64,000 nt of DNA from Kiritimatiellota bacterium (GCA_026398415.1 JAPLSY010000084.1:30709-94708); one strand, 5' to 3'; counted from the stretch's first letter, positions 1-9,345 are shown. Notes: generated from the letters alone by a model not told the origin. Numbers and translations are program-made.

Positions 1-1
1 C

Positions 2-451
2 CGGGCCCAGGTGGCCCCGGCCCTGGAAAATATTTCCCTCGAGCACGAACGCGATTTGACCAATTCCGCCGCCGAACGCGTGATTTTCCCGGAAGCCTTC
101 ATCCTGACCGATTACCTGCTCCGCCAGCTGGACGAGATTCTGCGGGGCCTGGATATCCGCGAACAGGCCATTCAAAAAAACCTGGGGATGACCAACGGCC
201 TGATTATGAGCGAGCGGGTCATGCTGGAGCTGGTGAAACGGGGCTTAGGCCGGCAGGAGGCCCATGAAATCCTGCGGCAGGCCGCGCGGACGGCGTTTGC
301 CGCCAACCAGTCGCTCAAGGAAATCCTGCTACGGGATCGGCGCGTCACCAAAGTCATGACAGTCTCAGCCCTGGATCGCTGTCTGGATCCGGCCAGTTAC
401 ATCGGCACGGCCGTGGCGCAAGTGGACAACCTGCTGGCCGCGTTGCGGTAG
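2..451 (+). CDS. purB: Adenylosuccinate lyase, C-terminal part (5' truncated)
   Basis: This is the C-terminal 149 codons of adenylosuccinate lyase, which cleaves SAICAR and adenylosuccinate to release fumarate in purine synthesis. The reading frame is open to the left window edge, so the start lies outside. The segment SLEHERDLTNSAAERV followed by a long helical C-terminal domain is typical of PurB. The signature region and catalytic residues are upstream of the window. purA follows about 1 kb downstream on the same strand, so both enzymes of the IMP-to-AMP step lie close together. The assignment is by recognition of family sequence and is firm for the superfamily, slightly less so for PurB over related lyases. 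Confidence 0.88.
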   Translation, partial: RAQVAPALENISLEHERDLTNSAAERVIFPEAFILTDYLLRQLDEILRGLDIREQAIQKNLGMTNGLIMSERVMLELVKRGLGRQEAHEILRQAARTAFAANQSLKEILLRDRRVTKVMTVSALDRCLDPASYIGTAVAQVDNLLAALR

Positions 452-470
452 ACAGACGCCTGACGACAGA

Positions 471-533
471 CGACAGACAACGGACGACAGACAACGGACG
501 ACAGACAACGGACGACAGACCGTGGCAGGACAA
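471..533. repeat. 7-bp tandem repeat, GACGACA/GACAACG type
   Basis: The spacer between purB and the next gene consists of about nine consecutive heptamers of the form GACGACA or GACAACG. It is the cleanest copy of a heptanucleotide family that recurs at many sites in the window, both intergenic and inside coding tails. Confidence 0.9.
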
Positions 534-541
534 GACAGAGC

Positions 542-1342
542 ATGAACACGATCCTATATTACTTTTCCGGCACGGGAAACTCGCTGGCCGTCGCCCGCGA
601 CCTGGCCGCCGCCCTGGGCAACACAACGTTGATTGCCATCCCCAAAGCGCTCCAGGAGCCGGGTGGCGTTGCGGCCAGTGCCGTCGCCACGGCCGATGCC
701 GTCGGCATAGTGTTTCCCGTGTACGCCTGGGGACCGCCGCGGATCGTGACTGATTTTATCAACTCGCGGAAATGGCACGATATTCCATACCTGTTTGCCG
801 TCTGCACCTGCGGCGGGTTTCCCGGCGGCACGCTGACATTGGTAGAGCGGGCGCTCCGCGCGCGGGGCGGAAACTTGCAAGCCGGGTTCTCGATTGTCAT
901 GCCCGGCAATTATACGGCCTTGTATGGCGCCATTGCGGAAGCCAAACAGCAGAAGCTGTTCACCCGGGCCCGCGCGCGGATCGCGGAAATCGCCGAGTGG
1001 GTCAAAGCGCACCGCAATCGGCCGGTCGAAAAGAGCTTTTTCCTGGTCAACTGGCTGACAACGGGGTTCCTGTATAAATTCGGTATGCCAAAGTTTAAAA
1101 CGGCCGACGTCAAATTCTGGGTGATGGATACCTGCACGCATTGCGGCCTGTGCGTTAAAGTCTGTCCGCGGCTTAACATTGACCTTAAAGACGGCCGCCC
1201 GCAGTGGCATGGTAATTGCGAGCAATGCATGGCCTGCCTGCAGTGGTGTCCCGTGGAGGCCATCCAGTTCGGCAAAGCGACACAGCAGCGCAAGCGCTAC
1301 CATCACCCGTCCGTAAAAGCAAAAGATTTGTTCGTGAAATAG
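542..1342 (+). CDS. EFR1-type flavodoxin/ferredoxin fusion
   Basis: This 266-residue cytoplasmic protein joins an N-terminal flavodoxin-like domain to a C-terminal 2x[4Fe-4S] ferredoxin domain, the layout called EFR1 family ferrodoxin. The FMN phosphate loop FSGTGNSLAVARDLA is at residues 9-23. The two clusters are C198-C201-C204-C208 and C226-C229-C232-C236, each CxxCxxCxxxCP. It probably shuttles electrons between FMN and low-potential iron-sulfur partners in an anaerobe; the physiological partner cannot be read from the sequence. It starts at an ATG about 10 bases after a weak AGGAC ribosome-binding site and lies between purB and purA with no obvious functional link to purine synthesis. 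Confidence 0.87.
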   Translation: MNTILYYFSGTGNSLAVARDLAAALGNTTLIAIPKALQEPGGVAASAVATADAVGIVFPVYAWGPPRIVTDFINSRKWHDIPYLFAVCTCGGFPGGTLTLVERALRARGGNLQAGFSIVMPGNYTALYGAIAEAKQQKLFTRARARIAEIAEWVKAHRNRPVEKSFFLVNWLTTGFLYKFGMPKFKTADVKFWVMDTCTHCGLCVKVCPRLNIDLKDGRPQWHGNCEQCMACLQWCPVEAIQFGKATQQRKRYHHPSVKAKDLFVK

Positions 1343-1361
1343 GGAAACTGATCAGTAGTCA

Positions 1362-1461
1362 GAAGGCAGTAGCCAGGATTCAGAATTTTCAAGTTCTACA
1401 ACATGATTGTTGTCAAAATCTGCATTTATTCTGAATTCTGACTCCTGAATTCTGGCTCCTA
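1362..1461. repeat. Degenerate heptad repeat spacer upstream of purA
   Basis: The spacer carries 7-bp-periodic sequence in two blocks. The first reads AGTCAGA AGGCAGT AGCCAGG ATTCAGA. The second reads TTCTGAA TTCTGAC TCCTGAA TTCTGGC. The blocks are roughly inverted relative to each other, so the transcript could fold into a long imperfect hairpin ahead of purA. Confidence 0.7.
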
Positions 1462-1496
1462 AACAGGGTCATTCAGCCACAAGGGAGAAATAGCAC

Positions 1497-2783
1497 ATGC
1501 CATCTTTAGTCATTATCGGGGCGCAGTGGGGCGACGAAGGCAAGGGTAAAATCGTGGATGCCCTCGCGGGCCAGGCGGATGTGGTCGTCCGCTTTCAGGG
1601 GGGCGACAACGCCGGCCACACGGTATTTCACGACGGCCGTAAATTCGTATTCCATATCCTGCCCTCCGGAATTCTGCGGCCACGCGTCATGAATCTGATC
1701 GGCGGCGGGGTCGTCGTGAACCCGCAAAAGCTGGTGGAGGAATTAGCGACCATCCGCTTGCCGGAGTCCGCGTGGCGCAAGCGCTTGCGCCTCAGCGGGG
1801 AAGCGCACTTGATCCTGGCCTGCCATCTGGCCCTTGACCAGGCCGCCGAAGCCCAGCGGGGCAACCGCAAAATCGGCACGACCCAGCGGGGCATTGGACC
1901 GGCCTATGCCGACCGCGCCGCGCGCACGGGCGTGCGCATGGGCGATACGCTCGATCCGGACTATTTCCGCGCCCAGGTAAAAACCTGCCTGGACAGCCAT
2001 CGCGCCCTGTTACCGAAGGACCGCGCGCGTGAAGTCTGCAACGTGGATCGCGTGACCAGGGAAGCGCTTGCCCTGCTCCGTCCGTTCCGGGATCTGATTG
2101 TGGACACGGGCATCCTGCTGGATACCGCGCGCCGCAAGGGCCAACATATTTTGTACGAGGGCGCGCAAGGCACGATGCTGGATATCGGCGCCGGCACCTA
2201 CCCCTATGTGACCAGCTCCCATACGATCGCCGGCGGCGTCTGCGTCGGCACGGGCATTGGCCCGCACGCCATTGACCGCATCCTGGGCGTCAGCAAGGCC
2301 TATGCCACGCGCGTGGGCGAGGGTCCCTTTACGAGCGAACTCCACGACGCCACCGGCGAGACCCTGCGGCGCATCGGCGGCGAATACGGCGCCACGACCA
2401 AGCGCCCGCGCCGGTGCGGCTGGCTGGACATCGTGCAGTTGCGCCGCGCCGCGCGGTTAAACAGCCTGGATGGACTCATCCTGACCAAGCTCGATGTCCT
2501 CGACGGTTTTGAACAGATTGGCGTTTGCACGGCTTACCGCTGCGGCAAGAAGCGCTGGACCGAGTGGCCCGCCAGCCCGGTGGACCTGGCCTCGGCGGAA
2601 CCCATCTATACGTTTTTGCCCGGATGGAAGCAGGTAACCACGGGCGCAACCAGTTTTCAGGAACTGCCCGCGGCGGCACGCGCTTACATCAATAAGATCG
2701 AACGCTGGCTGGATCTGCCCGTGGTCATGATTTCAAACGGCCAGGACCGCAAGCAGTTGATCACGCGACGCAGAGCGTTCTGA
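1497..2783 (+). CDS. purA: Adenylosuccinate synthetase
   Basis: This 428-residue protein catalyses the GTP-dependent condensation of IMP and aspartate to adenylosuccinate, the first committed step to AMP. The N-terminal WGDEGKGK loop (residues 11-18), NAGHTV around residue 40, the GTQRGIGPAYADRAART segment and the late KRPRRCGWLD motif are all intact. The length matches the usual 420-430. A GGGAGAAATAGCAC ribosome-binding region precedes the ATG. It is followed within 60 bp by glmS on the same strand, and the two may be co-transcribed. Confidence 0.97.
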   Translation: MPSLVIIGAQWGDEGKGKIVDALAGQADVVVRFQGGDNAGHTVFHDGRKFVFHILPSGILRPRVMNLIGGGVVVNPQKLVEELATIRLPESAWRKRLRLSGEAHLILACHLALDQAAEAQRGNRKIGTTQRGIGPAYADRAARTGVRMGDTLDPDYFRAQVKTCLDSHRALLPKDRAREVCNVDRVTREALALLRPFRDLIVDTGILLDTARRKGQHILYEGAQGTMLDIGAGTYPYVTSSHTIAGGVCVGTGIGPHAIDRILGVSKAYATRVGEGPFTSELHDATGETLRRIGGEYGATTKRPRRCGWLDIVQLRRAARLNSLDGLILTKLDVLDGFEQIGVCTAYRCGKKRWTEWPASPVDLASAEPIYTFLPGWKQVTTGATSFQELPAAARAYINKIERWLDLPVVMISNGQDRKQLITRRRAF

Positions 2784-2840
2784 AGAAAGACTGTAGGCTG
2801 GACTGTGGGCTGAAGACTTAAAAAGCTAAGAGGTGAAACC

Positions 2841-4688
2841 ATGTGCGGCATTGTCGGCTATGTCGGCCAGCGGAACGCGACGGGCGTGATTGTTTCCGGG
2901 CTCCAGCGCCTGGAATATCGGGGCTATGATTCGGCCGGGGTGGCCTTGTATTCATCCCATCGCAAGGCCCTTGTGCGCGTGCGCTCGGTCGGCAAGATCG
3001 CCGCGCTGGTCAGCCGGATCGAAAAGGATGTTCCCGACCAAGATGGCCTCGATTACACCCTGGGCATCGGACACACCCGTTGGGCCACGCACGGGGCGCC
3101 GACGGAAGCCAACGCGCATCCGCATTTCAGCCGCAGCGGCGAATTTGCGGTGGCCCATAACGGGATCATCGAAAACTACGTGGCGTTGAAAGAGCGCCTG
3201 GTCCAGAAAGGCTACGTTTTTACCAGCGAAACGGACACGGAAGTCCTGGCGCACCTTATTGAGGAATGTTACGAGGGGGATTTGCATCGCGCCGTGGCCG
3301 CCGCCCTGGAACAGGTGGAGGGCACTTATGGGATTGCCGTCATCAGCAGTCGGCACCCCGGCCTGATCGTGGCCGCGCGCAAGGGCAGTCCCATTGCCAT
3401 CGGCGTGGGCAGCGGCGAAACCATCGTGGCCTCGGACATTAGCGCCATCATCAACTACACGAAGAAAGTCGTGTTTCTAAACGACGAGGATATCGCCACC
3501 ATCACGGCCGAAGGGCTCGATATTTCCTCGCTTAAAAACGTGCCCGTCAGCCGGGAACTGACCCACATTGACTGGAGCCTCGGCCAAATCGAGAAGGGCG
3601 GCTTCGAGCATTTCATGCTCAAGGAGATCCACGAGCAACCCCAGGCCCTGGCCAATGCCATCCGCGGACGGCTCCTCGAAAAGGACGGCACCACGCACTT
3701 GGGCGGCATCCGCATGACGAGCGCGGAAATCGCGCGGATCCGCCACATCACCATCGCGGCCTGCGGAACCTCCTATTACGCGGGAATGGTGGGCAAGTAT
3801 TTTTTCGAGGATTTGGCCGGCCTGTCCACGGACATCGAACAGGCCGCTGAATTCCGCTACCGGAATCCGATTATCGAACGCGACACGCTCCTGCTGGCCA
3901 TCAGCCAGTCAGGCGAAACAGCCGATACCATTGAAGCCGTCCGCGAAGGCATGCGCAAGGGCGCCACGGTGCTCGGTATCTGCAACGTGGTCGGCTCGAC
4001 CATCGCGCGGGAAACGGAGCGCGGCGTGTACCTGCACGCCGGACCGGAAATCGGCGTGGCATCCACCAAGGCGTTCAGCGCGCAGGTGGCGGTGCTGGCC
4101 ATGCTGGCCATCGTCTTCGGCCGGGCACGGCGCCTCTCGGGCAGTACGGGGCGCGACCTGGTACGCGAGCTCCTGCGCGCGCCGGAAGTCGCCGCCGCGG
4201 CGCTTGAGCAGGAGCCGGCAATCAAGGTCATTGCCGAAAAATACGCCCGCGCCGAACACATGTTTTTCCTTGGCCGGGGCTATATGTATCCCGTGGCGCT
4301 GGAAGGGGCCTTGAAGCTCAAGGAGATTTCTTATATCCACGCCGAAGGCTACCACGCGGCCGAACTGAAACACGGGCCGATCGCCCTGCTGGACGAGCAT
4401 GTACCGGTGGTGGTGGCCGTGCCCGACCTGCACGGCAAGAGCAAGACAATCAGCAACATGCAGGAATGCCGCGCACGCTCTTCGCCCGTGATTGCCATCG
4501 CCACGGCAGGTGACGATGAAGTGAACCGCTACAGCAATGACGTCATCCGCGTCCCGCGCTGCCTGGATTTTCTGACGCCGATCCCGGTGGTGATCGTCGA
4601 GCAGTTACTGGCCTATCACATTGCCAAATGCCGGGGTTGTCCCATCGACCAGCCGCGCAACCTGGCCAAATCGGTGACGGTCGAGTAA
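2841..4688 (+). CDS. glmS: Glutamine--fructose-6-phosphate aminotransferase (isomerizing)
   Basis: The 615-residue enzyme makes glucosamine-6-phosphate from fructose-6-phosphate and glutamine, feeding peptidoglycan and LPS precursors. The glutaminase domain starts with MCGIVGYVG, Cys2 being the nucleophile after Met removal, and carries GHTRWATHG. Two SIS domains follow, marked by CGTSYYAG, SQSGETADT and the HAEGYHAAELKHGPIAL segment, and the protein ends in the usual PRNLAKSVTVE tail. A GAGGTG ribosome-binding site lies 8 bases before the ATG. The 57-bp leader is too short for a glmS ribozyme, so the known riboswitch control is not seen here. Confidence 0.97.
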   Translation: MCGIVGYVGQRNATGVIVSGLQRLEYRGYDSAGVALYSSHRKALVRVRSVGKIAALVSRIEKDVPDQDGLDYTLGIGHTRWATHGAPTEANAHPHFSRSGEFAVAHNGIIENYVALKERLVQKGYVFTSETDTEVLAHLIEECYEGDLHRAVAAALEQVEGTYGIAVISSRHPGLIVAARKGSPIAIGVGSGETIVASDISAIINYTKKVVFLNDEDIATITAEGLDISSLKNVPVSRELTHIDWSLGQIEKGGFEHFMLKEIHEQPQALANAIRGRLLEKDGTTHLGGIRMTSAEIARIRHITIAACGTSYYAGMVGKYFFEDLAGLSTDIEQAAEFRYRNPIIERDTLLLAISQSGETADTIEAVREGMRKGATVLGICNVVGSTIARETERGVYLHAGPEIGVASTKAFSAQVAVLAMLAIVFGRARRLSGSTGRDLVRELLRAPEVAAAALEQEPAIKVIAEKYARAEHMFFLGRGYMYPVALEGALKLKEISYIHAEGYHAAELKHGPIALLDEHVPVVVAVPDLHGKSKTISNMQECRARSSPVIAIATAGDDEVNRYSNDVIRVPRCLDFLTPIPVVIVEQLLAYHIAKCRGCPIDQPRNLAKSVTVE

Positions 4689-4695
4689 GAAAGAA

Positions 4696-4752
4696 ATGCA
4701 GAATTAAGAAATCCATTCTACATTCTACATTCTGCATTCTGTATTCCACAAT
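4696..4752. repeat. Heptad repeat TTCTACA/TTCTGCA between convergent genes
   Basis: Five heptamers (TTCTACA, TTCTACA, TTCTGCA, TTCTGTA, TTCCACA) lie between the convergent glmS and aroC and run into the last codons of aroC. The final residues of aroC (about NAECRM) are therefore encoded by repeat sequence. Confidence 0.8.
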
Positions 4753-5800
4753 CGGCCAGGACCAGCGCGGCCATGGCTTCCACAATCGGCACGGCCCGCG
4801 GCAGAACGCAGGGATCATGCCGCCCTTGGGCCCGGAGCTTGACCGGACGACCTGCGTAATCAACGGTTTCCTGTTCCCGGGCGATTGTCGCTGTCGGCTT
4901 GAACGCCACCCGGAACACAAGGGGTTCGCCGTTGCTGATGCCGCCCTGGATGCCGCCACTGCGGTTGGTGCGCGTTCCCAAGCGGCCTTCTTTAAGCACA
5001 AACATATCGTTTTGTTCCGACCCGCGCCCACGCGCGCCGGCAAACCCGGCGCCGATCTCAAACCCTTTGGCGGCGGGGATGGACAGCATGGCACGGGCTA
5101 AAAGCGCGCTGAGCTTGTCGAACACCGGCTCCCCCCAGCCGGGCGGCACGTTCCGACACACACAGGCAATGATGCCGCCCACTGAATCCCCGTCTTTTTT
5201 GGCAGCTTCGATCAACGCCGCCATCTCCCGGGCCGTCTGCGCATGCGGACAACGCACGGCGGTGGCATCCACCTGGTCGCGTGTAATTGCTTCTCCGGTC
5301 ATGTCCGGAGCTTCCCGTTCGCCCACGGCACTGACCCAAGCTACGATTTGTACGCCGAATTTCACCGCCAGAAATTTTTCGGCCACGGCGCCGGCCGCCA
5401 CACGGCCTATGGTTTCACGCGCGCCGGAGCGACCACCACCACTCGCGGCCGTAAGACCGTATTTTAGACGATAGGTTAAATCCGCGTGCGATGGACGGGG
5501 GATCGTCTGGATGGCCTGGTAATCCACGGAACGGCTGTCGGTATTGTCCACCACCAGCGCAATGGGGGAACCCAGCGTCAGGCCCTGGTCCACGCCCGAC
5601 AGGATGCGGACCTGGTCACGCTCATTACGGGAGGTCGTCAGCACGCTTTGCCCGGGCCGGCGCCGGTCCAACTGGGATTGGATATCGGAGGCACTCAGGG
5701 GCAGGCGGGAGGGACAGCCATCCACAATGGCACCCACCACCGAACCGTGCGACTCACCAAACGTAGTTACCTGGAACCGTATGCCGATCGTGTTAGACAT
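4718..5800 (-). CDS. aroC: Chorismate synthase
   Basis: This 360-residue enzyme converts EPSP to chorismate with reduced FMN, the last step of the shikimate pathway. FGESHG near residue 14, RRRPGQ around residue 47 and the [18 protein letters not shown] segment are intact. The GQQ-type anchor and SSGP-like loop are replaced by local variants that still align with bifunctional and monofunctional AroC. The last six residues come from a heptad repeat shared with the spacer. It is convergent with glmS. pheA, which uses its product, lies 22 kb away. Confidence 0.95.
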   Translation of the reverse strand: MSNTIGIRFQVTTFGESHGSVVGAIVDGCPSRLPLSASDIQSQLDRRRPGQSVLTTSRNERDQVRILSGVDQGLTLGSPIALVVDNTDSRSVDYQAIQTIPRPSHADLTYRLKYGLTAASGGGRSGARETIGRVAAGAVAEKFLAVKFGVQIVAWVSAVGEREAPDMTGEAITRDQVDATAVRCPHAQTAREMAALIEAAKKDGDSVGGIIACVCRNVPPGWGEPVFDKLSALLARAMLSIPAAKGFEIGAGFAGARGRGSEQNDMFVLKEGRLGTRTNRSGGIQGGISNGEPLVFRVAFKPTATIAREQETVDYAGRPVKLRAQGRHDPCVLPRAVPIVEAMAALVLADCGIQNAECRM

Positions 5801-6081
5801 GGAAAAGCCCCTCCTGAGTTCAAAGATTATTAGTAACTACTCAAGCAGTCAAGGCTGAAGCTGTTAAGGCTGTAGGCCATTAGGGAAGATGACAGGAGTT
5901 AGCTGCCTCGAATCGCCAGGCATGCGGCGAACATACAACATAAAAAATATTTCTTCCTAACAGCCTTCAGTCTACAGCCTATCTACCTTGCGAGCAGTCC
6001 CATGCCCAAATGTTTCTATGGCCATACCAACCACGGCATGCTACATTATCAAACAAATCCCGAGCAATATATGGGGTCGGC
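5801..6081. other. Spacer with inverted heptad repeats
   Basis: No gene is supported here. Two heptad-periodic blocks, about 5848-5877 (GGCTGAA GCTGTTA AGGCTGT) and 5961-5990 (GCCTTCA GTCTACA GCCTATC), are mutually inverted and about 90 bp apart. The outward promoters of aroC and of the following membrane-protein gene must lie in this spacer, but I could not read a convincing -35/-10 pair. Confidence 0.5.
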
Positions 6082-6837
6082 ATGGATTATACCGAAGTTC
6101 CATCAGGCGAAAATAATGACATGCGGTCAAACGTCAACGCAATAACACCAGCACAGATCTTATGCCTGGCCAAGGGATTTTCACGTATTTTCTGGGGTGT
6201 GTTGCTCATGGTCGGCCTGTTTCTAAGCCAGGCCGGACTGGAAGTCTTTCATGGCATTCGGATCCCCGCCTACGTGTTGGGTGCGGGACTCATTGGCTGG
6301 GGGTTGTGGCTATTGCAGTCAGCCGGCCCCGCAAGACGGAGCTGGCAGAGGCATACCCGGCTGGCCTTGGGACTGGCGTTTCTGATTATTTATTTTGCCC
6401 CGTTTATCACCTGGTGGCAAGCCATGCCCTATGAGAATTTGTTTCTGATCAATGTCCTTGGCCTGCTCCTGACCGGCATGGGAATCCTCTTGCTGGTCAA
6501 TCTGCTGGCCGCCGAAACGTTCGGCCTGTTTGAGGAGCGGGGAGGCCGGGTTGAATCCCAGGTCTTTGCGTTTGGCGTCGTTATCCTGATGATCGCGCCT
6601 TTTCTGATTGGCCTGTTGTTTGCGCTGGTAGCGTCCATGCGCTATAATGCTCCGTTTGCCGAGGAAATCTGGCTGACGATTAACCGTATTCCCATCTGGC
6701 TTTACGTGGCAACCACCTTGCCGTGTTCCCTGACCATGGTGGCTGCGTGGAAAGCCAAAACCATTTGCTATCAGCGTCTGTGGAATAGCGGGGCCAAGCC
6801 AGATGACGGACGGCAGACGACGGATGACGGATTCTAG
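6082..6837 (+). CDS. Multi-pass membrane protein of unknown function
   Basis: I do not recognise the family. From the ATG at 6082 the product is 251 residues with about five or six hydrophobic segments, including FWGVLLMVGLFLSQAGL, LALGLAFLIIYFAPFITWW, LFLINVLGLLLTGMGILLL and VFAFGVVILMIAPFLIGLL. ATG codons at 6010 and 6121 are alternative starts; 6082 has a GGGG stretch 5-8 bases upstream. The C-terminal residues GAKPDDGRQTTDDGF are encoded by a heptad repeat, so the native end has probably been replaced or extended. It precedes an ABC-2 permease-like gene on the same strand and may be a partner membrane subunit; this is inference only. Confidence 0.7.
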   Translation: MDYTEVPSGENNDMRSNVNAITPAQILCLAKGFSRIFWGVLLMVGLFLSQAGLEVFHGIRIPAYVLGAGLIGWGLWLLQSAGPARRSWQRHTRLALGLAFLIIYFAPFITWWQAMPYENLFLINVLGLLLTGMGILLLVNLLAAETFGLFEERGGRVESQVFAFGVVILMIAPFLIGLLFALVASMRYNAPFAEEIWLTINRIPIWLYVATTLPCSLTMVAAWKAKTICYQRLWNSGAKPDDGRQTTDDGF

Positions 6838-6960
6838 AAAAAGAACTGTGAGCTGTAGACTGTAGACCGCAATATCCAACAAGTAATGTCCAATCTCCAA
6901 GTAACTGCGCCCATATTCCATTGGATATTGATTGTTGATTGTTGGTCATTGGATATTCAA
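6801..6960. repeat. Three successive heptad-repeat blocks
   Basis: Three blocks with different units follow each other. 6801-6832 is GATGACG/GACGGCA and lies in the end of the preceding gene. 6842-6871 is GAACTGT GAGCTGT AGACTGT AGACCGC. 6922-6959 is GATATTG ATTGTTG ATTGTTG GTCATTG. All keep the 7-bp period although their sequences are unrelated. Confidence 0.8.
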
Positions 6961-6981
6961 ATGTTTTTTAAGGTTTAAGAT

Positions 6982-7947
6982 ATGCGAACCATTCTCCTCC
7001 AGGCATGGACCCTTGCGATAAATACGGTGCTGGACATTATCCGGCAACCGGTGATCTTGCTGTTAACCACTACCTGTGTTGTCCTGATCGGGCTATTGCC
7101 CTCGACAGCGGTATTTGCCTTCGGCGAAGAGACGCGTCTGGTTCGCGATGGCGCACTGGCACTGCATCTGGTTTTTGGCCTGCTGGTGGCCGGCGCGGCA
7201 GCCGCGGCCACGATTTACACCGAAATCAAGCGGGGTACCGCCGCCACGGTCCTATGCAAACCGGTTTCCCGCAGCCTGTATTTTATATCCACCTACATAG
7301 GCGTGCTGATGGTCCTCCTGATGTTCTGCGCCACCGCCCTGCTATCCGGATTGCTGAGCGTGCGCATGGTCCTGCCGGGCATGCAAACCGACGGGCGAAG
7401 CGGAGCATTATTTCTGGCAGCCGTGCTTGTCGCGTTCGGCTACGCGGCGACATCTAATTTCATCTTCCGGCGCCAGTTCGTCTCGCAAGCGTTTATCGGA
7501 CTGTTGCCGTGTCTGGCAGCGGCATTCGTCATGGCCGCCTGGCTGGACCCGAACGGTCATGTGGTTCGATTCGGCAGACTGATGGCATGGCAGATGGTTC
7601 CGGCCGGCATCCTGGTCAGCCTGGCCGTTATGGTTTTGGCGGCGTTGGCTGTCAGCCTCTCCACACGACTACCGCCGGTCCTCAGCACATCGGCCTGCGC
7701 GGTTCTATTTTTCCTGGGCTTAGTGTCGGATTATTTATTCCGCACCGCCGCTGCGACCTCCTGGTGGGCCGGTTTGTGCTACCGGCTGTTACCGAACTGG
7801 CAGGATTTCTGGATCGTGGATGCGCTTTCCGGTGGCGGTAACATCCCGTGGGGTTACGTGGTCGCGACCGCCGGCTATGCAGGGCTATATACCGTCGCGG
7901 TGCTCGCTTTGGGCTTGATGTCGTTCCGTCGCGTGGAAATTCTGTAA
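6982..7947 (+). CDS. ABC-2-type transporter permease-like membrane protein
   Basis: This 321-residue protein has about six membrane segments. The N-terminal LLQAWTLAINTVLDIIRQP, a long first hydrophobic stretch, an exposed loop and then EIKRGTAATVLCKPVSRS before the second pair of helices match the pattern of ABC-2 permeases, in which this loop contacts the ATPase. No ATP-binding subunit lies next to it, so either the ATPase is elsewhere or the protein works without one. The substrate is unknown. The preceding membrane protein ends 144 bp upstream and the spacer is filled with heptad repeats. Confidence 0.72.
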   Translation: MRTILLQAWTLAINTVLDIIRQPVILLLTTTCVVLIGLLPSTAVFAFGEETRLVRDGALALHLVFGLLVAGAAAAATIYTEIKRGTAATVLCKPVSRSLYFISTYIGVLMVLLMFCATALLSGLLSVRMVLPGMQTDGRSGALFLAAVLVAFGYAATSNFIFRRQFVSQAFIGLLPCLAAAFVMAAWLDPNGHVVRFGRLMAWQMVPAGILVSLAVMVLAALAVSLSTRLPPVLSTSACAVLFFLGLVSDYLFRTAAATSWWAGLCYRLLPNWQDFWIVDALSGGGNIPWGYVVATAGYAGLYTVAVLALGLMSFRRVEIL

Positions 7948-7954
7948 AAGCAGT

Positions 7955-8082
7955 AATTCGAAATTGGAAATTCGAATTAGGCGGCAGGAGGCCGCGACTT
8001 TAAATACTGGATTCCCGATCAGGTCGGGAATGACAAACACTGACCGACCTTGCTGTCATTCCCGCGAAAGCGCGAATCCATG
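7955..8082. repeat. Composite palindromic repeats; empty target sites of the insertion element
   Basis: After a short heptad block (ATTCGAA ATTGGAA ATTCGAA) come two palindromic units. One, at 8005-8039, reads GGATTCCCGATCAGGTCGGG followed by AATGACA. The other, at 8056-8080, reads TCATTCCCGCGAAAGCGCG followed by AATCCA. Related units near 28.9-29.2 kb carry an extra element at the corresponding position, so these two copies act as empty sites. Confidence 0.8.
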
Positions 8083-8124
8083 CGGTGTTTTGAATTTCCT
8101 ATGCGTCGAAATTGGGGCAAGAAA

Positions 8125-9345
8125 ATGAATGCGCCAACCGGTTCATTAACAGCACAAAAGCATGCAGGCCGAATATCTAATTTCCAGTTTCCAATTTCAT
8201 CATGCCCCGGTATCTCGCGGCGGGAGTTCCTGGGTTGCCTGGGAGCGGGTGCGGCCGGCTGTGTTTTGGCGAATACACTGGCCGGTGCAACACCACTCGG
8301 TGCCACACCGCTCGGTGCGGCGCCGGTTGGGGAGGAATTGCACGAGGCCTCGTTTTACGAGCCGCTGGCCGGCGGCAAGGTGCGCTGCAAGTTATGCCCG
8401 CGCGGATGCGTGGTCGGCGATAAACAACGCGGCTATTGCCGTGTGCGCGAGAACCGCGGCGGACGCTACTATTCGCTGGTCTATGGCCGACCCTGCGCCC
8501 TGCACACCGACCCGATCGAAAAGAAGCCGTTCTTTCACGTGTATCCGGGCAGCCAGGCGTTTTCCATCGCCACGGTGGGATGCAACATGGCCTGCAAGTT
8601 CTGCCAGAATTGGGACATTTCGCAAGCCAGTCCCGACGATATTCGCCCGCCGTATCAATCCCCCGAGGCAATCGCACAACAGGCTGTAGCCGCCGGCACG
8701 CGCACGCTTGCCTACACCTACACCGAGCCCACCATTTTCTTCGAATACATGGCCGATTGCGCCAGGGCCGGCAAGGCGCGCGGCATTGAGAGCGTCGTGG
8801 TCAGTAACGGCTTTATTTCCGCGGAGGCCCAGCAAGCGCTGTTCCCGCTGGTCAAGGCCATCAAGATTGATTTCAAGGCCTTCACATCGTCTTTCTATAG
8901 TGACATCTGCGACGGATTCCTGGAGAGGGTGCAGGTATCCCTCAAGCGCCTGGCAAAGTCCGGCGTGTGGTATGAAATCGTCGTGCTCCTCATTCCGACC
9001 CTGAACGACAGCTCCGACGAGATCAAGCGCATGGCGGCCTGGATTGTGAAGGACTTGAGTCCGGACGTGCCGCTTCATTTCTCCCGGTATCATCCGATGT
9101 ATAAATTGAAAAATATCCCCCCCACCCCGACCGACACCCTGCGGCGCGCGCGCCAGATTGCGCTGGCCGAAGGATGCCGCTTTGTCTATATCGGCAACGT
9201 ACCCGGCGAGGAAGCCCAGAACACCGTCTGCCCACACTGTCAAGCCATGCTCATTCGCCGCTACGAATATCGCATCCTGGAAAACAATATCGTCAAGAGC
9301 GCCTGCAAGGCCTGCGGCAAGACGGTTCCAGGTGTGTGGGAATGA
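8125..9345 (+). CDS. amrS: AmmeMemoRadiSam-system radical SAM enzyme with Tat-like leader
   Basis: Numbering from the ATG at 8125 gives 406 residues. The radical SAM cluster motif is C153-x3-C157-x2-C160 in GCNMACKFCQNWD. An N-terminal C88-x2-C91-x3-C95 set and a C-terminal CPHC/CKAC pair complete the AmrS-like layout. The family is known from conserved Memo/AMMECR1/radical SAM clusters whose substrate is unknown; no memo or AMMECR1 gene is adjacent. Upstream of the catalytic domain is a twin-arginine signal, SRREFLGCLGAGAAG with arginines near 32-33, followed by a hydrophobic stretch. The frame extends to 8050, but those codons come from a palindromic repeat, so 8125 (or 8101) is preferred. 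Confidence 0.85.
   Translation: MNAPTGSLTAQKHAGRISNFQFPISSCPGISRREFLGCLGAGAAGCVLANTLAGATPLGATPLGAAPVGEELHEASFYEPLAGGKVRCKLCPRGCVVGDKQRGYCRVRENRGGRYYSLVYGRPCALHTDPIEKKPFFHVYPGSQAFSIATVGCNMACKFCQNWDISQASPDDIRPPYQSPEAIAQQAVAAGTRTLAYTYTEPTIFFEYMADCARAGKARGIESVVVSNGFISAEAQQALFPLVKAIKIDFKAFTSSFYSDICDGFLERVQVSLKRLAKSGVWYEIVVLLIPTLNDSSDEIKRMAAWIVKDLSPDVPLHFSRYHPMYKLKNIPPTPTDTLRRARQIALAEGCRFVYIGNVPGEEAQNTVCPHCQAMLIRRYEYRILENNIVKSACKACGKTVPGVWE

Noticed and set aside
471..533. CRISPR array
   Set aside because: The repeats are contiguous heptamers with no spacers.
2784..2840. glmS ribozyme
   Set aside because: Only 57 bp separate purA and glmS, too short for the ribozyme, and no core sequence is visible.
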